This document shows positions 34,462-47,659 of a DNA stretch of 64,000 nucleotides, piece by piece (position 1 is the first letter of the stretch; each line of letters begins with the position of its first letter). Under the pieces are notes generated by a model. It was not told the DNA's origin, searched no databases, and worked only from the letters and a program-made list of their open reading frames with translations. The DNA comes from Megascapheus bottae (lineage: Eukaryota; Chordata; Mammalia; Rodentia; Geomyidae): the NCBI GenBank assembly GCA_024803745.1, contig JANJXV010000129.1, forward strand, positions 1,240,001-1,304,000. Reading direction: 5' to 3'. A program made the translations under genes and the position numbers.

Positions 34462-37400
34462 ATGGTAGGAACTAATAAATATCTCTCAATCCTAACTCTC
34501 AATACCAATGGACTTAACTCTCCAATTAAATGGCATAGGTTGTCTAGTTGGATCAAAAAGCAAGAGCCATCGTTCTGCTGACTTCGAGAGACACATCTTT
34601 CCCAAAAACAATCATCTTTTGAAAGTGAGAGGTTGGAATAAACTCTATCAAGCTAACTGCCCCCATAAACAGGCTAGAGTTGCCATCCTCATATCAGATA
34701 CAATAGACTTCAAACTAAAATTAGTAAGAAAAGACAAAGAAGGTTACTACACACTACTAAAGGGATCTTTCCTCCCGGAAGACATAACAATCCTAAATAT
34801 TTACACACCCAATCCCGGAGCTCCAAACTTCATCAAGCAAACTTTACTTACACTGAAACCATACATAGATCGAAATACAGTGATTGTTGGTGAGTTTAAC
34901 ACACCACTCTCACCTATGGACAGATCAACAAGGCAAAAACTCAACAGAGAAACCTTAGAACTGAACAACTATATAGACCAACTAGATCTAACAGACATCT
35001 GCAGAATATTCCACCCAGTAACACCACAATATAAGTTTTTCTCAGCAGCACATGGAACATTTTCCAAAATAGACCACATCTTAGGCCATAAAGCAAACCT
35101 GGACAGATTCAGAAACACTGAAATTATTCCATGCACACTCTCAGACCATAAAGGCATCAAATTGGAGCTGAACACACATCTCCACCAAAGAAAACCCTGT
35201 AACTCATGGAGACTGAACCACACATTGTTGAATCAAACACAATGGGTAATCGAAGAGATCAGAACAGATATCCAACTGTTTATGAAATTTAACAATAAGG
35301 AGCACACAAATATCAACTCCTTAGGGACACAACAAAGGCAGTACTCAGAGGAAAATTTATAGCGCTGAGTGCCTACAACAGCAAGTTGGAAAAATGGCAA
35401 ACCAACTAGTTAATGTCTCACCTTAACCTCCTGGAAAAAGAGCAACAAACCAACCCTAAACCCATTAGGAGAAAGCAAATTATTAAAATCAAAGCAGAAT
35501 TAAATGATTTGGAATAAAAAAACTATAGAAATAATCAACAAAACAAGGAGTTGGTTCTTGAAAGAATTAAAAAATTGACAAGCCCTTAGCAAACCTTACC
35601 AAAAAAAGAAGAGAGCATATCGAAATAAACAAAATCGCAGATGAAAATGGTAATATCACGACAGAAATTACCAAGATCCAGAATATCATGAGGGAATACT
35701 TCTCAAACCTTTACGCCAACAAATTTGAGAATCTAGAAGAAATGGATGAATTCCTAGACAATATTAACATACACACACTGAACCAAGAAGAGCTAACCCA
35801 ACTCAACAGGCCTATTTCAAGCTCTGAAATAGAAATGGAAATTAGACAACTTCCACTTAAAAAGAGCCCAGGGCCAGATGGATTCACAGCTGAATTCTAT
35901 AAGGTCTTCAAAGCAGAGCTCACACCAATACTCCTCAAGCTCTTCAATGAAATTGAAAATGAAGGTTCTTTACTAAACTGATTCTGTGAAGCCAGCATAT
36001 CCCTCATCCCCAAACCAGACAGAGATTCATCAAAGAAAGAGATCTATAGACCCATTTCTTTGATGAACATCGATGCAAAACTTCTCAACAAAATACTGGC
36101 CAAACGTCTACAACAACTCATCAAAAAAAATATACACTATGATCAAACTGGATTCATCACAGGGAGGCAAAGCTGGTTCAACATACACAAATCAATTAAT
36201 ATAATTCAACACATCAACAGGAGCAGGGATAAAATCACATGAGTGTCTCAATAGATGCGGAAAAGGCATTTGACAAGATCCAAAACCCCTTTATGTTAAA
36301 AGATGTGGAGAAACTAGGAATCCATGGAACATTTCTCAATGTAATAAAGGCTGTGTATGAGAAACCCACTGCTAGTATTATACTTAATGGTGAAAATCTA
36401 AAGCCATTCCCTCTAAAATCAGGAACGAGACAAGGATGCCCACTCTCTCCACTCCTTTTTAACATAGTACTAGAATTCCTAGGCAGTGCAATAAGGGAAG
36501 AAGCAAGCATAAAGGGGATCCAAGCAGGGAAAGAGGAAATAAAACTATCCCTCTTTGCCGATGACATGATTCTGTATTTAAAGAATCCTATAGACTCTAC
36601 TCCCAAGCTCCTTGAGCTGATTCAAAGCTTTGGAAGGGTAGCAGGCCATAAAATCAACCCTCACAAATCAACTGCCTTACTTTATGCCAACACTGAGAGG
36701 AACGAGGCAATAATCAGGAAAGAAAATCCTTTCACAATAGCCTCAAAGAAAATAAAGTACCTAGCAATTAGCTTAACTAAGAATGTAAAGGACCGTTTAG
36801 ATGAAAACTTTAAAACCCTAAAAAAGGAAATTAAAGCAGAACTAAGGAAATGGAAAAACCTCCCATGCTCCTGGATTGGTAGAATCAACATTGTGAAAAT
36901 GACAATCTTGCCAAGGGCTATCTACAAATTCAATGTAATACCCATCAACATCCCAATGTCATTCTTTAAAGACATAGAAGAGGCAATTCAAAATTCCATA
37001 TGGAATAATAAAAGACCCCGTATAGCAAAAACACTTCTTAGCAGAAAGAACAGCGCTGGAGGAATTTCAATTCCAAACTTAAGGCTCTATTACAGAGCTA
37101 TAATTCTCAAAACAGCTTGGTACTGGCACAAGAACAGGCCTGAAGTCCAATGGAGTAGAACTGCCGACCCAGATATTAAACCACAGACCTATGGCCACCT
37201 AATCTTTGACCAGGGAGCCAAAAAAATAGAATGGAAGAAAGATAGCCTCTTCAACAAGTTGTGCTGGCAGAACTGGTTAAACACCTGCAGAAAACTAAAG
37301 TTGGATCCTTCTTTGTCCCCTTGCACTAGAATTAACTCCAAATGGATCAAAGACCTGGAGGTAAAAGCTGACACACTGAAAAGTTTACAGGAAGGAATAG

Positions 37401-38302
37401 GAGATACACTAGGCCTCCTTGGTACAGGTCGAAACTTTCTTAATAAGGACCAAGAATCACAACAAATCAGAGAAAGGCTGGATAAGTGGGACTGCATTAA
37501 ACTGCAGAGCTTTTGTATGGCAATGGATATAGCTAGTAAACTAATCAGGAAGCCTACAGAGTGGGAGAAGATCTTCACCACACAAACAACGGAACAAGGC
37601 CTCATATCTAAAATATATCAACAACTCAAAAAATTGAATCACTCCAAAACTAACCTCCAAAGTAACACCCATCCCATTACAAAATGGGCCAAAGACTTAA
37701 AGAGAGTCTTCTCTGAAGAAGAAACAAAAATGGCCTATAGACACATGAAGAAATGCTCAACATCTCTGGTCATAAAAGAAATGCAAATCAAAACAAGTCT
37801 AAGATTCCACCTAACTCCAGTTAGAATGGCCAGGATCAGGAAAATGAATGACAACAGATGCTGGAGGGGATGTGGTCAGGAGGGATCACTACTACACTGT
37901 TGGTGGGAGTGCAAACTCGTTCAACCACTATGGAAAGCAGTGCGGCAGTGCCTCAAAACGCTAAACATACAACTCCCCTATGACCCAGCAATTCCACTAC
38001 TTGGCATTTACCCAACAATCCAGAAACAAGGGCATACTAAACCCACTAGCACAACAATGTTCATTGCAGCACTATTCACCATAGCAAAGATATGGAACCA
38101 ACCCAGATGTCCCTCAGTTGATGAGTGGATCAACAAGTTGTGGTATTTGTACACAAGGGAATTCTATGCTGCTGTCAGAAAGAATGACATCGCCCCATTT
38201 GTTAGGAAATGGAAAGACTTAGAACAAATCATATTAAGTGAAGTAAGCCAGACTCAAAGGAACTTAGGCTCATTGGTTTCCCTCATTCGTCATAATCAGT
38301 AG
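34462..38302 (+). pseudogene. L1 ORF2, broken, with longest open RT segment, U3
   Basis: ATG at 34462. Shared endonuclease frameshift at about 34600-34612; GEFN (GAG at 34892) at the catalytic DFN; SDHKGIK present. Further shared breaks lie near 35333 (frameshift), 35408 (TAG) and 35515. Private to U3 among array copies is a stop at about 35980. From 36239 there are 687 open codons: [26 protein letters not shown], the FADD box at 36554-36565, [10 protein letters not shown], the Cys-rich motif [15 protein letters not shown], and the C terminus. This is the longest open frame in the window, but it lacks the endonuclease and N-terminal RT and starts mid-domain, so no function is expected. Confidence 0.93.
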
Positions 38303-38555
38303 AAACCTTGGGCTCTACTAGCAGAGATTGTCAATAGAGCAAAAGGCCATATATAAGGCCATATAATGTGAAGCTAATTGAAAGGACCTCCAGGATATTG
38401 ACACAAAAGCCATATAATGAATGATTGTTGTCCTTAATGTACTATGTTGTCTCTCATCTCGCTTGCTGTCCCTTGGTTATCCCATATTGGTATAGTATCT
38501 CACTTTGTTATCTGATATATTGAATTTATTTGTATTTGCATATTTGAAATTTGAT

Positions 38556-38610
38556 AGGGAAGGGGGGAAAACCAAGACGGGTGGGGGGTGTGGGGTTGGA
38601 GGGAAATGGG
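38556..38610 (+). other. G-rich 3' UTR tract (possible G-quadruplex), U3
   Basis: Runs ggg, gggggg, ggg, gggggg, gggg and ggg on the sense strand, typical of L1 3' UTRs. Confidence 0.6.
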
Positions 38611-38720
38611 TACCAAGACATGTGAAATGGTATCAATGTATGTGAATTAATGCACCTTCTATCTGGCAAATATCATCTAACCCTTTTACTAATTACAATA
38701 AAAAAATGAAACAAAAGAAA

Positions 38721-40099
38721 GTTGTAGTGTGTGGGGAGGATGATGGGCTCAAATACATTTCTTCTTAGAAATTTACCTCATCTGGTTGCCCTGGATTTTC
38801 CTGGCATTCTTCTTAGAGAAAGTTCTGTTATACTGGATTTGTGGCTTGGCAATGATCTAGCATGTACATCTTCGAGTAAGACATCCACAACTTCCATGCC
38901 TGAGACTCGAGTTTCCTGACCTTTGGCAACAGCACAGCAACATCTTTCTTCCTTCTGAGCCACAGGCCAAGTGAGCTGGCTTGAGCTGGTTGTTAGTTAC
39001 AGTGGCTTGGTTACCAGGGTTCCATATTCTGTTCCATTGTGAGGGAGGCAGGGTCACCTTTCAGGGCCCAATGACCAAAGATCCTTGCTCACAAAAGACC
39101 TCACCAAAGACATACTGGAGGCTGAATCTCTCCTCCAGTCTCACAATATACATGTGGATGTAGTATACAGCACACCTTATTTGTCCTATCCCAATGTCTT
39201 CCACTAGGCCCAACTACCAGTCTGGTCTCAGGCTCAAGGAGCCTTTCTTAGGTAAGATCCAAACTTAAGGGTCAATATTGCCCTCATCCTTTACAAAACA
39301 TTTGCTTCACAGTGCCTTCTCTGCCTGCATTTTGCCCCTTGTCGAATTTTTTTTGTTTTTGCTAGTCTTGGGACTTGACCTCAGAGTGTGAACATTGTTC
39401 TTGGGCTTTCTTTAGGCTTTAGCTGTCCCACCGAGCCACAGCACCACTTGCAGCGTTTTCTATGTATGTGGTAATGAGGAATCAAACCTGAGGCTTACTG
39501 CTTGGTAGCCAAGGACTCTCCCACTAGGTCAAACACACAGGGCATCTTGCACATATTTTTGACGTCAATCTACTAGGATATTATTAGGTTTCTGTATCCT
39601 AATCAATTTTTTCCTGATAATTAGCTTTGCTGTCATGTGTAATAAATGCAAGAGGGAAAAACACAGAAGAATTAGTGAAATTAAAAAAAAAGCATTAGAC
39701 ACAGTTAAGTGTTCATTCTTTGTAGGAGAAAGGATATATGGATATGATGATGATGATGATGATGATGATGACTTTATAATTACTATGTCAGGGCTGAGAG
39801 TTTGGCATAGTGGTAGAGTGCTTGCCTAGCATCCATGAAGATCTGGGTTTGATTGCTCAGTACCACATAGATAGAAAATCTAGATGTGGCACTGTGGCTC
39901 AAGTGGCAGAGGGCTAGACTTGAGAAAACCCGAGGACAGTGCTCAGGCCCTGAATTCAAGCCCCAAGACTGGCAGAAAGATAAAAGAAAATAAAAATGCT
40001 TTTTACGAGCTAATTCACTCACAGCATTTGCTTCTGAAATCTTCGCTTCTGCATCTTGTGAAATAGCCCTTTCCCTCAACGTAGACAAGAAAAACAGAT
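38721..40099 (+). repeat. Segment X (U3)
   Basis: As in U1. It has the longest (GAT)n of all units (39746-39771, about eight to nine repeats against two to five elsewhere). Minus-strand SINE about 39345-39540; plus-strand SINE about 39787-39985. Confidence 0.92.
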
Positions 40100-40686
40100 C
40101 CATCCCTTGGTCCACTGTGAGGCCACTGGTTGGGCTAAGAGCTAGTCGTGCAGCAACACATAAGTTTTATTCTAATACTTTCCAAACTTTGTACTCAAAT
40201 ATGTTACCTACTTACCAACTTATGTCAGTTATCCTTATGCTATAACTTTTCTTCATTACTACAATATTCTTACACTCCTACGTTAATCCTCTTGCACCTC
40301 CCCTGACAAATCTCATTCTTTTTTTCTATCTCTGGACCTCTGCTCGTCTTTCAACCCTTATACTGCACGGATCTACACTTGATGGCTGTTGAGCAATATT
40401 GTATATGTAGGTGGTTAATTATTCTCTAGGCTCAGAGGGACTTAAAGACAACAGAGATTGGATTGAGAGGTTTATTGTTTTGGGTATAAATCGCTTATCA
40501 GTGGTTGTATTAGGCTGGTCTGTAAGTGCACCAAAAGAAAGAGTGACAATACCAATCAAAACTTGTGAACATCTAGTGTCTGCCAGCTACAGAGGTCTAG
40601 GTTGGTTATATCTGAAAAACTATAATCGTATTTAGTAGTAATCTTGCTCCCATTTTCAAATGGGCAGAACAAGAAACTCAAGAAAA

Positions 40687-41660
40687 ATGTCAAATCAAGT
40701 AACAACATCCCCCACCCAATGTAAACAGACAATGGAACAGTCACTGGCAAACCTAGAGGAGAGTCTTCCAATTGCTACACAAATGCAATTGATAAACATC
40801 ATTAATGAAAAATGTGAAAATATAAAGAAAGAGATAATGGAGGAAGCCATACCTGAACAAGAGGAAAGCAAAAACAAGGGGATAAGTGAAAAAGAAGAAG
40901 CCATAAAGGAGGCCATAATAAAGGTTTTTCAAAGAAAGATGGATGAATTCAAAGAATCCACAAATAAAAACGTGACCAAACTCCAGCAAATGTCCAAAGA
41001 AAATAAAGCTACTGAGCTAACCACTCAAAAGGAAATCAAGGAGATAAAGAAATCCATACATGATCTAAAACAAGGGATGCAAGGCATCAAAAGTGAGCAA
41101 TTAGAAGCAAGGGAGATGAAAAATAAAGTAGATAGCTTTGATAGCAGGTTAGACATTGCAGAGGAGAGAATTTCCGTGGCTGAAGATAATTTAGGTATTA
41201 TAAAGAATAGAAAATAAGTCAATCCAAATCTAGGAAATATGAGAGAGCGCTTCAGGAGGTCCAAGATACAATTAGGAAGCCTAATTTAAGGCTAGTTGGT
41301 ACTGAGGAGGGCGTGGAGAAAGAGATCAATGGTATTGGAAATATACTTCAGGGAATCATCTCAGAGAATTTCCCAAATATCCAGAAGGGCAGGCCCATCC
41401 AGATACGAGAAGCTTTTAGAACCCCAAACAGACCTGACCAGAAAAGAACATCCCACCGCCACATTGTGATCCGAACTGGATCAATAGAAACGAAAGGAAA
41501 GATCCTAAAGGCAGCCAGGGAAAAGGGATCAGTAACCTACAAAGGCAAACCAATCAAAATAACCCCAGATTTCTCAGCAGAGACCATGCAAGCACGAAGT
41601 GACTGGAAGCATATATGTCATGCCCTTATATCAAATAACTACCAACCAAGAATACTGTAG
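40687..41660 (+). pseudogene. L1 ORF1, broken, U4
   Basis: Coiled-coil frame 40687-41217; the 4 bp deletion shared with U3, U5 and U6 follows, plus a TAA in place of the usual ATG of MSQSK. RRM/C-terminal frame 41313-41660 to the shared TAG. Carries the EAIPEQEESKNKGISEKE changes shared only with U5 and U6. Confidence 0.9.
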
Positions 41661-41891
41661 CCAGCTAAGCTCTCATTCATAACTGAGGGAAAAATAAAAA
41701 CATTCCATTCCAGGGAAAAGCTGCAACAATATGTCGAAACAAAACCAACACTACAGAGAATTCTCAAAGATGCTCTATACATAGAAAACCAAACTAAATG
41801 CAATATAGGGAAAGAAATGGCACCTAAACAGCATACCATCTAAGGACCACAAGAACTGTCAAGACACAGGCCCTACTAAAAGCTTTTAAAA

Positions 41892-44800
41892 ATGGTAGGA
41901 ACTAATAAATATCTCTCAATCCTAACTCTCAATATCAATGGACTTAACTCTCCAATTAAACGGCATAGGTTGTCTAGTTGGATCTAAAAGCAAGAGCCAT
42001 CGTTCTGCTGACTTCGAGAGACACAGCTTACCCAAAAACAATCATCTTTTGAAAGTGAGAAGTTGGAATAAACTCTATCAAGCTAACTGCCCCCATAAAC
42101 AGGCTAGAGTTGCCATCCTCATATCAGATACAATAGACTTCAAACTAAAATTAGTAAGAAAAGACAAAGAAGGTTACTACACACTACTAAAGGGATCTTT
42201 CCTCCCGGAAGACATAACAATCCTAAATATTTACACACCCAATCCCGGAGCTCCAAACTTCATCAAGCAAACTTTACTTACACTGAAACCATACATAGAT
42301 CGAAATACAGTGATTGTTGGTGAGTTTAACACACCACTCTCACCTATGGACAGATCAACAAGGCAAAAACTCAACAGAGAAACCTTAGAACTGAACAACT
42401 TTATAGACCAACTAGATCTAACAGACATCTGCAGAATATTCCACCCAGTAACACCACAATATACGTTTTTCTCAGCAGCACATGGAACATTTTCCAAAAT
42501 AGACCACATCTTAGGCCATAAAGCAAACCTGGACAGATTCAGAAACACTGAAATTATTCCATGCACACTCTCAGACCATAAAGGCATCAAATTGGAACTG
42601 AGCACACATCTCCACCAACGAAAACCCTGTAACTCATGGAGACTGAACCACACATTGTTGAATCAAAAACAATGTGTAATCGAAGAGATTAGAACAGATA
42701 TCCAACTGTTTATGAAATTTAACAATAAGGAGCACACAAATATCAACTCCTTAGGCACAACCAAGGCAGTACTCAGAGGAAAATTTATAGCGCTGAGTGC
42801 CTACAACTGCAAGTTGGAAAAATGGCAAACCACCTGGTTAAGGTCTCAACTTCACCTCCTGGAAAAAGAGCAACAAACCAATCCTAAACCCATTAGGAGA
42901 AAGCAAATTATTAAAATCAAAGCAGAATTAAATGATTTGGAATAAAAAAACTATAGAAAGAATCAACAAAACAAGGAGTTGGTTCTTTGAAAGAATTAAC
43001 AAAATTGACAAGCCCTTAGCAAATCTTACCAAAAAAAGAAGAGAGCATATCAAAATAAACAAAATCGCAGATGAAAATGGTAATATCACGACAGAAATTA
43101 CCAAGATCCAGAAGATCATGTGGGAATACTTCTCAAACCTTTACGCCAACAAATTTGAGAATCTAGAAGAAATGGATGAATTCCTAGACAACATTAACAT
43201 ACCCACACTGAATAAAGAAGAGGTAACCCAACTCAACAGGCCTATTTCAAGCTCTGAAATAGAAATGGAAATTAGACAACTTCCACTTAAAAAGAGCCCA
43301 GGGCCAGATGGATTCACAGCTGAATTGTATAAGGTCTTCAAAGCAGAGCTCACACCAATACTCCTCAAGCTCTTCAACGAAATTGAAAATGAAGGTTCTT
43401 TACCAAACTCATTCTGTGAAGCCAGTATATCCCTCATCCCCAAACCAGACAGAGATTCATCAAAGAAAGAGAACTATAGACCCATTTCTTTGATGAACAT
43501 CGATGCGAAACTTCTCAACAAAATACTGGCCAATCGTCTACAACAACTCATCAAAAAAATTATACACTATGATCAAACTGGATTCATCACAGGGAGGCAA
43601 ATCTGGTTCAACATAGACAAATCAATTAATATAATTCGGCACATCAACAGGAGCAAAGACAAAACTCACATGAATGTCTCTATAGATGCGGAAATGCATT
43701 TTACAAGATCCAAAACCCCTTTATGTTAAAAGATGTGGAGAAACTAGGAATCCATGGAACATTTCTCAATGTAATAAAGGCTGTGTATGAGAAACCCACT
43801 GCTAGTACTGTACTTAATGGTGAAAATCCAAACCCATTCTCTCTAAAATCTGGAACGAGAAAATGATGTCCACTCTCTCCACACCTTTTTAACATAGTAC
43901 TAGAATTCCTAGGCAGTGCAATAAGGCAAGAAGCAAGCATAAAGGGGATCCAAGTAGGGAAAGAGGAAATAAAACTATCCCTCTTTGCAGATGACATGAT
44001 TCTGTATTTAAAGAATCCTATAGGCCCTACTCCCAAGCTCCTTGATCTGATTCATAGCTTTGGAAGGGTAGCAGGCCATAAAATCAACCCTCACACATCA
44101 ACTGCCGTCCTTTACGCCAACAGTGAGAGGAATGAGGCAATAATCAGGAAAGAAACTCCTTTCACAATAGCCTCAAAGAAAATAAAGTACCTAGTAATTA
44201 GCTTAACTAAGAATGTAAAGGACCGTTTAGATGAAAACTTTAAAACCCTAAAAAAGGAAATTAAAGCAGAACTAAGGAAATGGAAAAAGCTCCCATGCTC
44301 CTGGATTGGAAGAATCAACATTGTGAAAATTACAATCTTGCCAAGGGCTATCTACAAATTCAATGCAATACCCATCAACAACCCAATGTCATTCTTTAAA
44401 GAAAGAGAAGAGGCAATTCAAAATTTCATATGGAATAATAAAAGACCCCGTATAGCTAAAACACTTCTTAGCAGAAAGAACAGCGCTGGAGGAATTTCAA
44501 TTCCAAACTTAAGGCTCTATTACAGAGCTATAATTCTCAAAACAGCTTGGTACGGGCACAAGAACAGGCCTGAAGTCAAATGGAATAGAACTGCGCACCC
44601 AGATATTAAACCACAAACCTATGGCCACCTAATCTTTGACAAGGGAGCCAAAAAAAATAGCATGGAAGAAAGATAGCCTCTTCAACAAATTGTGCTGGCA
44701 GAACTGGTTTAGCACCTGCAGAAAGCTAAAGTTGGATCCTTATTTTTCACCTTGCACTAGAATTAACTCCAAATGGATCAAAGACCTGGAGGTAAAAGCT

Positions 44801-45732
44801 GACACACTGAAAAGTTTACAGGAAGGAATATGCGATAAACTAGGCCTCCTTGGCACAGTTTGAAACTTTCTTTATAAGGACCAAGAATCACAACAAATCA
44901 GAGAAAGGCTGGATAAGTGGGACTGCATTAAACTGCAGAGCTTTTGTATGGCAAAGGATATAGCTAGTAAACTAATCAGGAAGCCTACAGAGTGGGAGAA
45001 GATCTTCACCAATCAAACAACGGATAAAGGCCTCATATCTAAAATATACCAACAACTCAAAAAATTGAATCACTCCACAACTAACCTCCAAAGTAACACC
45101 CATCCCATTAAAAATGGGCCAAAGACTTAAAGAGAGTCTTCTCTGCAGAAGAAACAAAAATGCCCTACAGACATATGAAGAAATGCTCCACATCTCTGGT
45201 CATAAAAGAAATGCAAATCAAAACAACTCTAAGATTCCACCTCACTCCAGTTAGAATGGCCAGGATCAGCAAAACGAATGACAACAGATGCTGGACGGGA
45301 TGTGGCCAAGAGGGATCACTACTACACTGTTGGTGGGAGTGCAAACTCGTTCAACCACTATGAAAAGCAGTGTGGCAGTGCCTCAAAAGGCTAAACATAG
45401 AACTCCCCTATGACCCAGCAATTCCACTACTTGGCATTTACCCAACAATCCAGAAACAAGGGCATACTAAACCCACTAGCACAACAATGTTCATTCCAGC
45501 ACTATTCTCCATAGCAAAGGTATGGAACCAACCCAGATGTCCCTCAATTGATGAGTGGATGAACAAGTTGTGGTATTTGTACACACTGGAATTCTAAGCT
45601 TCTGTCAGAAAGAATGACATCGCCCCATTTGTTAGGAAATGGAAAGATTTAAAACAAATCATATTAAGTGAAGTAAGGCAGACTCAAAGGAACTGAGGCT
45701 CAGTGGTTTCCCTCATTCGTCATAATCAGTAG
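41892..45732 (+). pseudogene. L1 ORF2, broken but with restored middle region, U4
   Basis: ATG at 41892 and the shared endonuclease frameshift. The frame 41938-42945 (335 codons) then runs through GEFNTPLS, SDHKGIKLE and on into SLGTTKAVLRGKFIALS, because U4 lacks the one-base insertion (near 42760) and the TAG (near 42836) present in all other units. A frame change at the poly-A near 42948 is followed by the open RT N-terminal frame 42932-43729 ([23 protein letters not shown]). Breaks then occur near 43695 and 43866 (QGCPL region destroyed: TGA), 44654 and later. FADDMILYL is intact near 43984. Confidence 0.9.
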
Positions 45733-46001
45733 AAACTTTGGGCTCTACTAGCAGAGATTTGCAATAGAGCAAAAGGCCATATATAAGGCCATATAATGTG
45801 AAGCTAATTGAAAGGAACTCCAGGATATTGAAAAGAAAAGAAACATAATGAATGATTGTTGTCCTTAATGTACTATGTTGTCTCTCATCTCCTTTGCTGT
45901 CCCTTGGTTATCCCATATTGGTATAGTATCTCACTTTGTTATCTGATATATTGAATTTATTTGTATTTGGATATTTGAAATTTGATAGGGAAGGGAAAAC
46001 C

Positions 46002-47072
46002 GTTCCATATTCTGTTCCATTGTGAGGGAGGCAGGGTCACCTTTCAGGGCCCAATGACCAAAGATCCTTGCTCACAAAAGACCTCACCAAAGACATACTG
46101 GAGGCTGAATCTCTCCTCCAATCTCACAATATACATGTGGATGTAGTATACAGCACACCTTATTTGTCCAATCCCAATGTCTTCCACTAGGCCCAACTAC
46201 CAGTCTGGTCTCAGGCTCAAGGAGCCTTTCTTAGGTAAGATCCAAACTTAAGGGTCAATATTGCCCTCATCCTTTACAAAACATTTGCTTCACAGTGCCT
46301 TCTCTGCCTGCATTTGGCCCCTTGTCGAATTTTTTTGTTTTTGCTAGTCTTGGGACTTGACCTCAGAGTGTGAACATTGTTCTTGGGCTTTCTTTAGGCT
46401 TTAGCTGTCCCACCGAGCCACAGCACCACTTGCAGCGTTTTCTATGTATGTGGTAATGAGGGATCAAACCTGAGGCTTACTGCTTGGTAGCCAAGGACTC
46501 TCCCACTAGGTCAAACACACAGGGCATCTTGCACATATTTTTGACGTCAATCTACTAGGATATTATTAGGTTTCTGTATCCTAATCAATTTTTTCCTGAT
46601 GATTAGCTTTGCTGTCATGTGTAAAAAATGCAAGAGGGAAAAACACAGAAGAATTAGTGAAATTAAAAAAAAAGCATTAGACACAGCTAAGTGTTCATTC
46701 TTTGTAGGAGAAAGGATATTTGGATATGATGATGATGATGATGACTTTAAAATTACTATGTCAGGGTTGAGAGTTTGGCATAGTGGTAGAGTGCTTGCCT
46801 AGCATCCATGAAGATCTGGGTTTGATTTCTCAGTATCACATAGATAGAAAATCTAGATGTGGCACTGTGGCTCAAGTGGCAGAGGGCTAGACTTGAGAAA
46901 ACCCGAGGACAGTGCTCAGGCCCTGAATTCAAGCCCCAAGACTGGCAGAAAGATAAAAGAAAATAAAAATGCTTTTTACGAGCTAATTCACTCACAGCAT
47001 TTGCTTCTGAAATCTTCGCTTCAGCATCTTGTGAAATAGCCCTTTCCCTCAACGTAGACAAGAAAAACAGTT
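46002..47072 (+). repeat. Segment X, 5'-deleted (U4)
   Basis: Begins inside X at gttccatattctg (equivalent to about 39019 in U3), so about 300 bp of X and the L1 3' end are lost in one deletion of roughly 450 bp. The rest, including both SINEs (about 46330-46518 minus, 46760-46958 plus), is present. Confidence 0.92.
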
Positions 47073-47659
47073 CCATCCCATGGTCCACTGTGAGGCCACT
47101 GGTTGGGCTAAGAGCTAGTCGTGCAGCAACACATAAGTTTTATTCTAATACTTTCCAAACTTTGTACTCAAATATGCTACCTACTTAACCACTTATGTCA
47201 GTTATCCTTATGCTACAACTTTTCTTCATTACTACAATATTCTTACACTCCTACGTTAAACCTCTTGCACCTCCCCTGAACTCTCTCATTCTTTTTTTCT
47301 ATCTCTGGACCTCTGCTCGTCGTTCAACCCTTATACTGCACGGATCTACACTTGATGCCTGTTGAGCAATATTGTATATGTAGGTGGTTAATCATTCTCT
47401 AGGCTCAGAGGGACTTAAAGACAATAGAGATTGGATTGAGAGGCTTATTGTTTTGGGTATAAATCGCTTATCAGTGGTTGTATTAGGCTGGTCTGTAAGT
47501 GCACAAAAAGAAAGAGTGATAATACCAATCAAAACTTGTGAACATCTAGTGTCTGCCAGCTACAGAGGTCTAGGTTGGTTATATCTGAAAAACTATAATC
47601 GTATTTAGTAGTAATCTTGCTCCCATTTTCAAATGGGCAGAACAAGAAACTCAAGAAAA

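Larger units (their letters stand above)
32671..38720 (+). mobile_element. LINE-1, array unit U3 (complete, ~6.05 kb)
   Basis: Complete L1 of the array: 5' UTR 32671-33256 (AT-rich, with a TATAAAT motif near 33055), ORF1, ORF2, 3' UTR 38303-38696, AATAAA at 38697-38702 and a mixed A-rich tail. The 5' boundary is defined only by loss of homology to the inverted X copy and may be off by some bases. No clear target-site duplication flanks it. Confidence 0.95.
40100..46001 (+). mobile_element. LINE-1, array unit U4 (chimeric, 3' end deleted)
   Basis: The 5' UTR and ORF1 resemble U3/U5/U6, whereas ORF2 from roughly 42.7 kb onward carries U1-type variants and many private changes. The 3' UTR stops at gaaaacc (46001) and joins directly to internal X sequence, so the G-rich tract end, polyadenylation signal and A tail are missing. 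Confidence 0.93.

Noticed and set aside
36239..38302. 687-codon open frame as a functional reverse-transcriptase gene
   Set aside because: It starts in the middle of the RT domain; the upstream half of the same L1 ORF2 is broken by several stops and frameshifts, and the equivalent frame is broken elsewhere in the other units. It is a surviving open part of a dead L1.
42231..42653. 140-codon minus-strand open frame
   Set aside because: Antisense of the L1 endonuclease region; low Lys/Phe-rich information and no domain.
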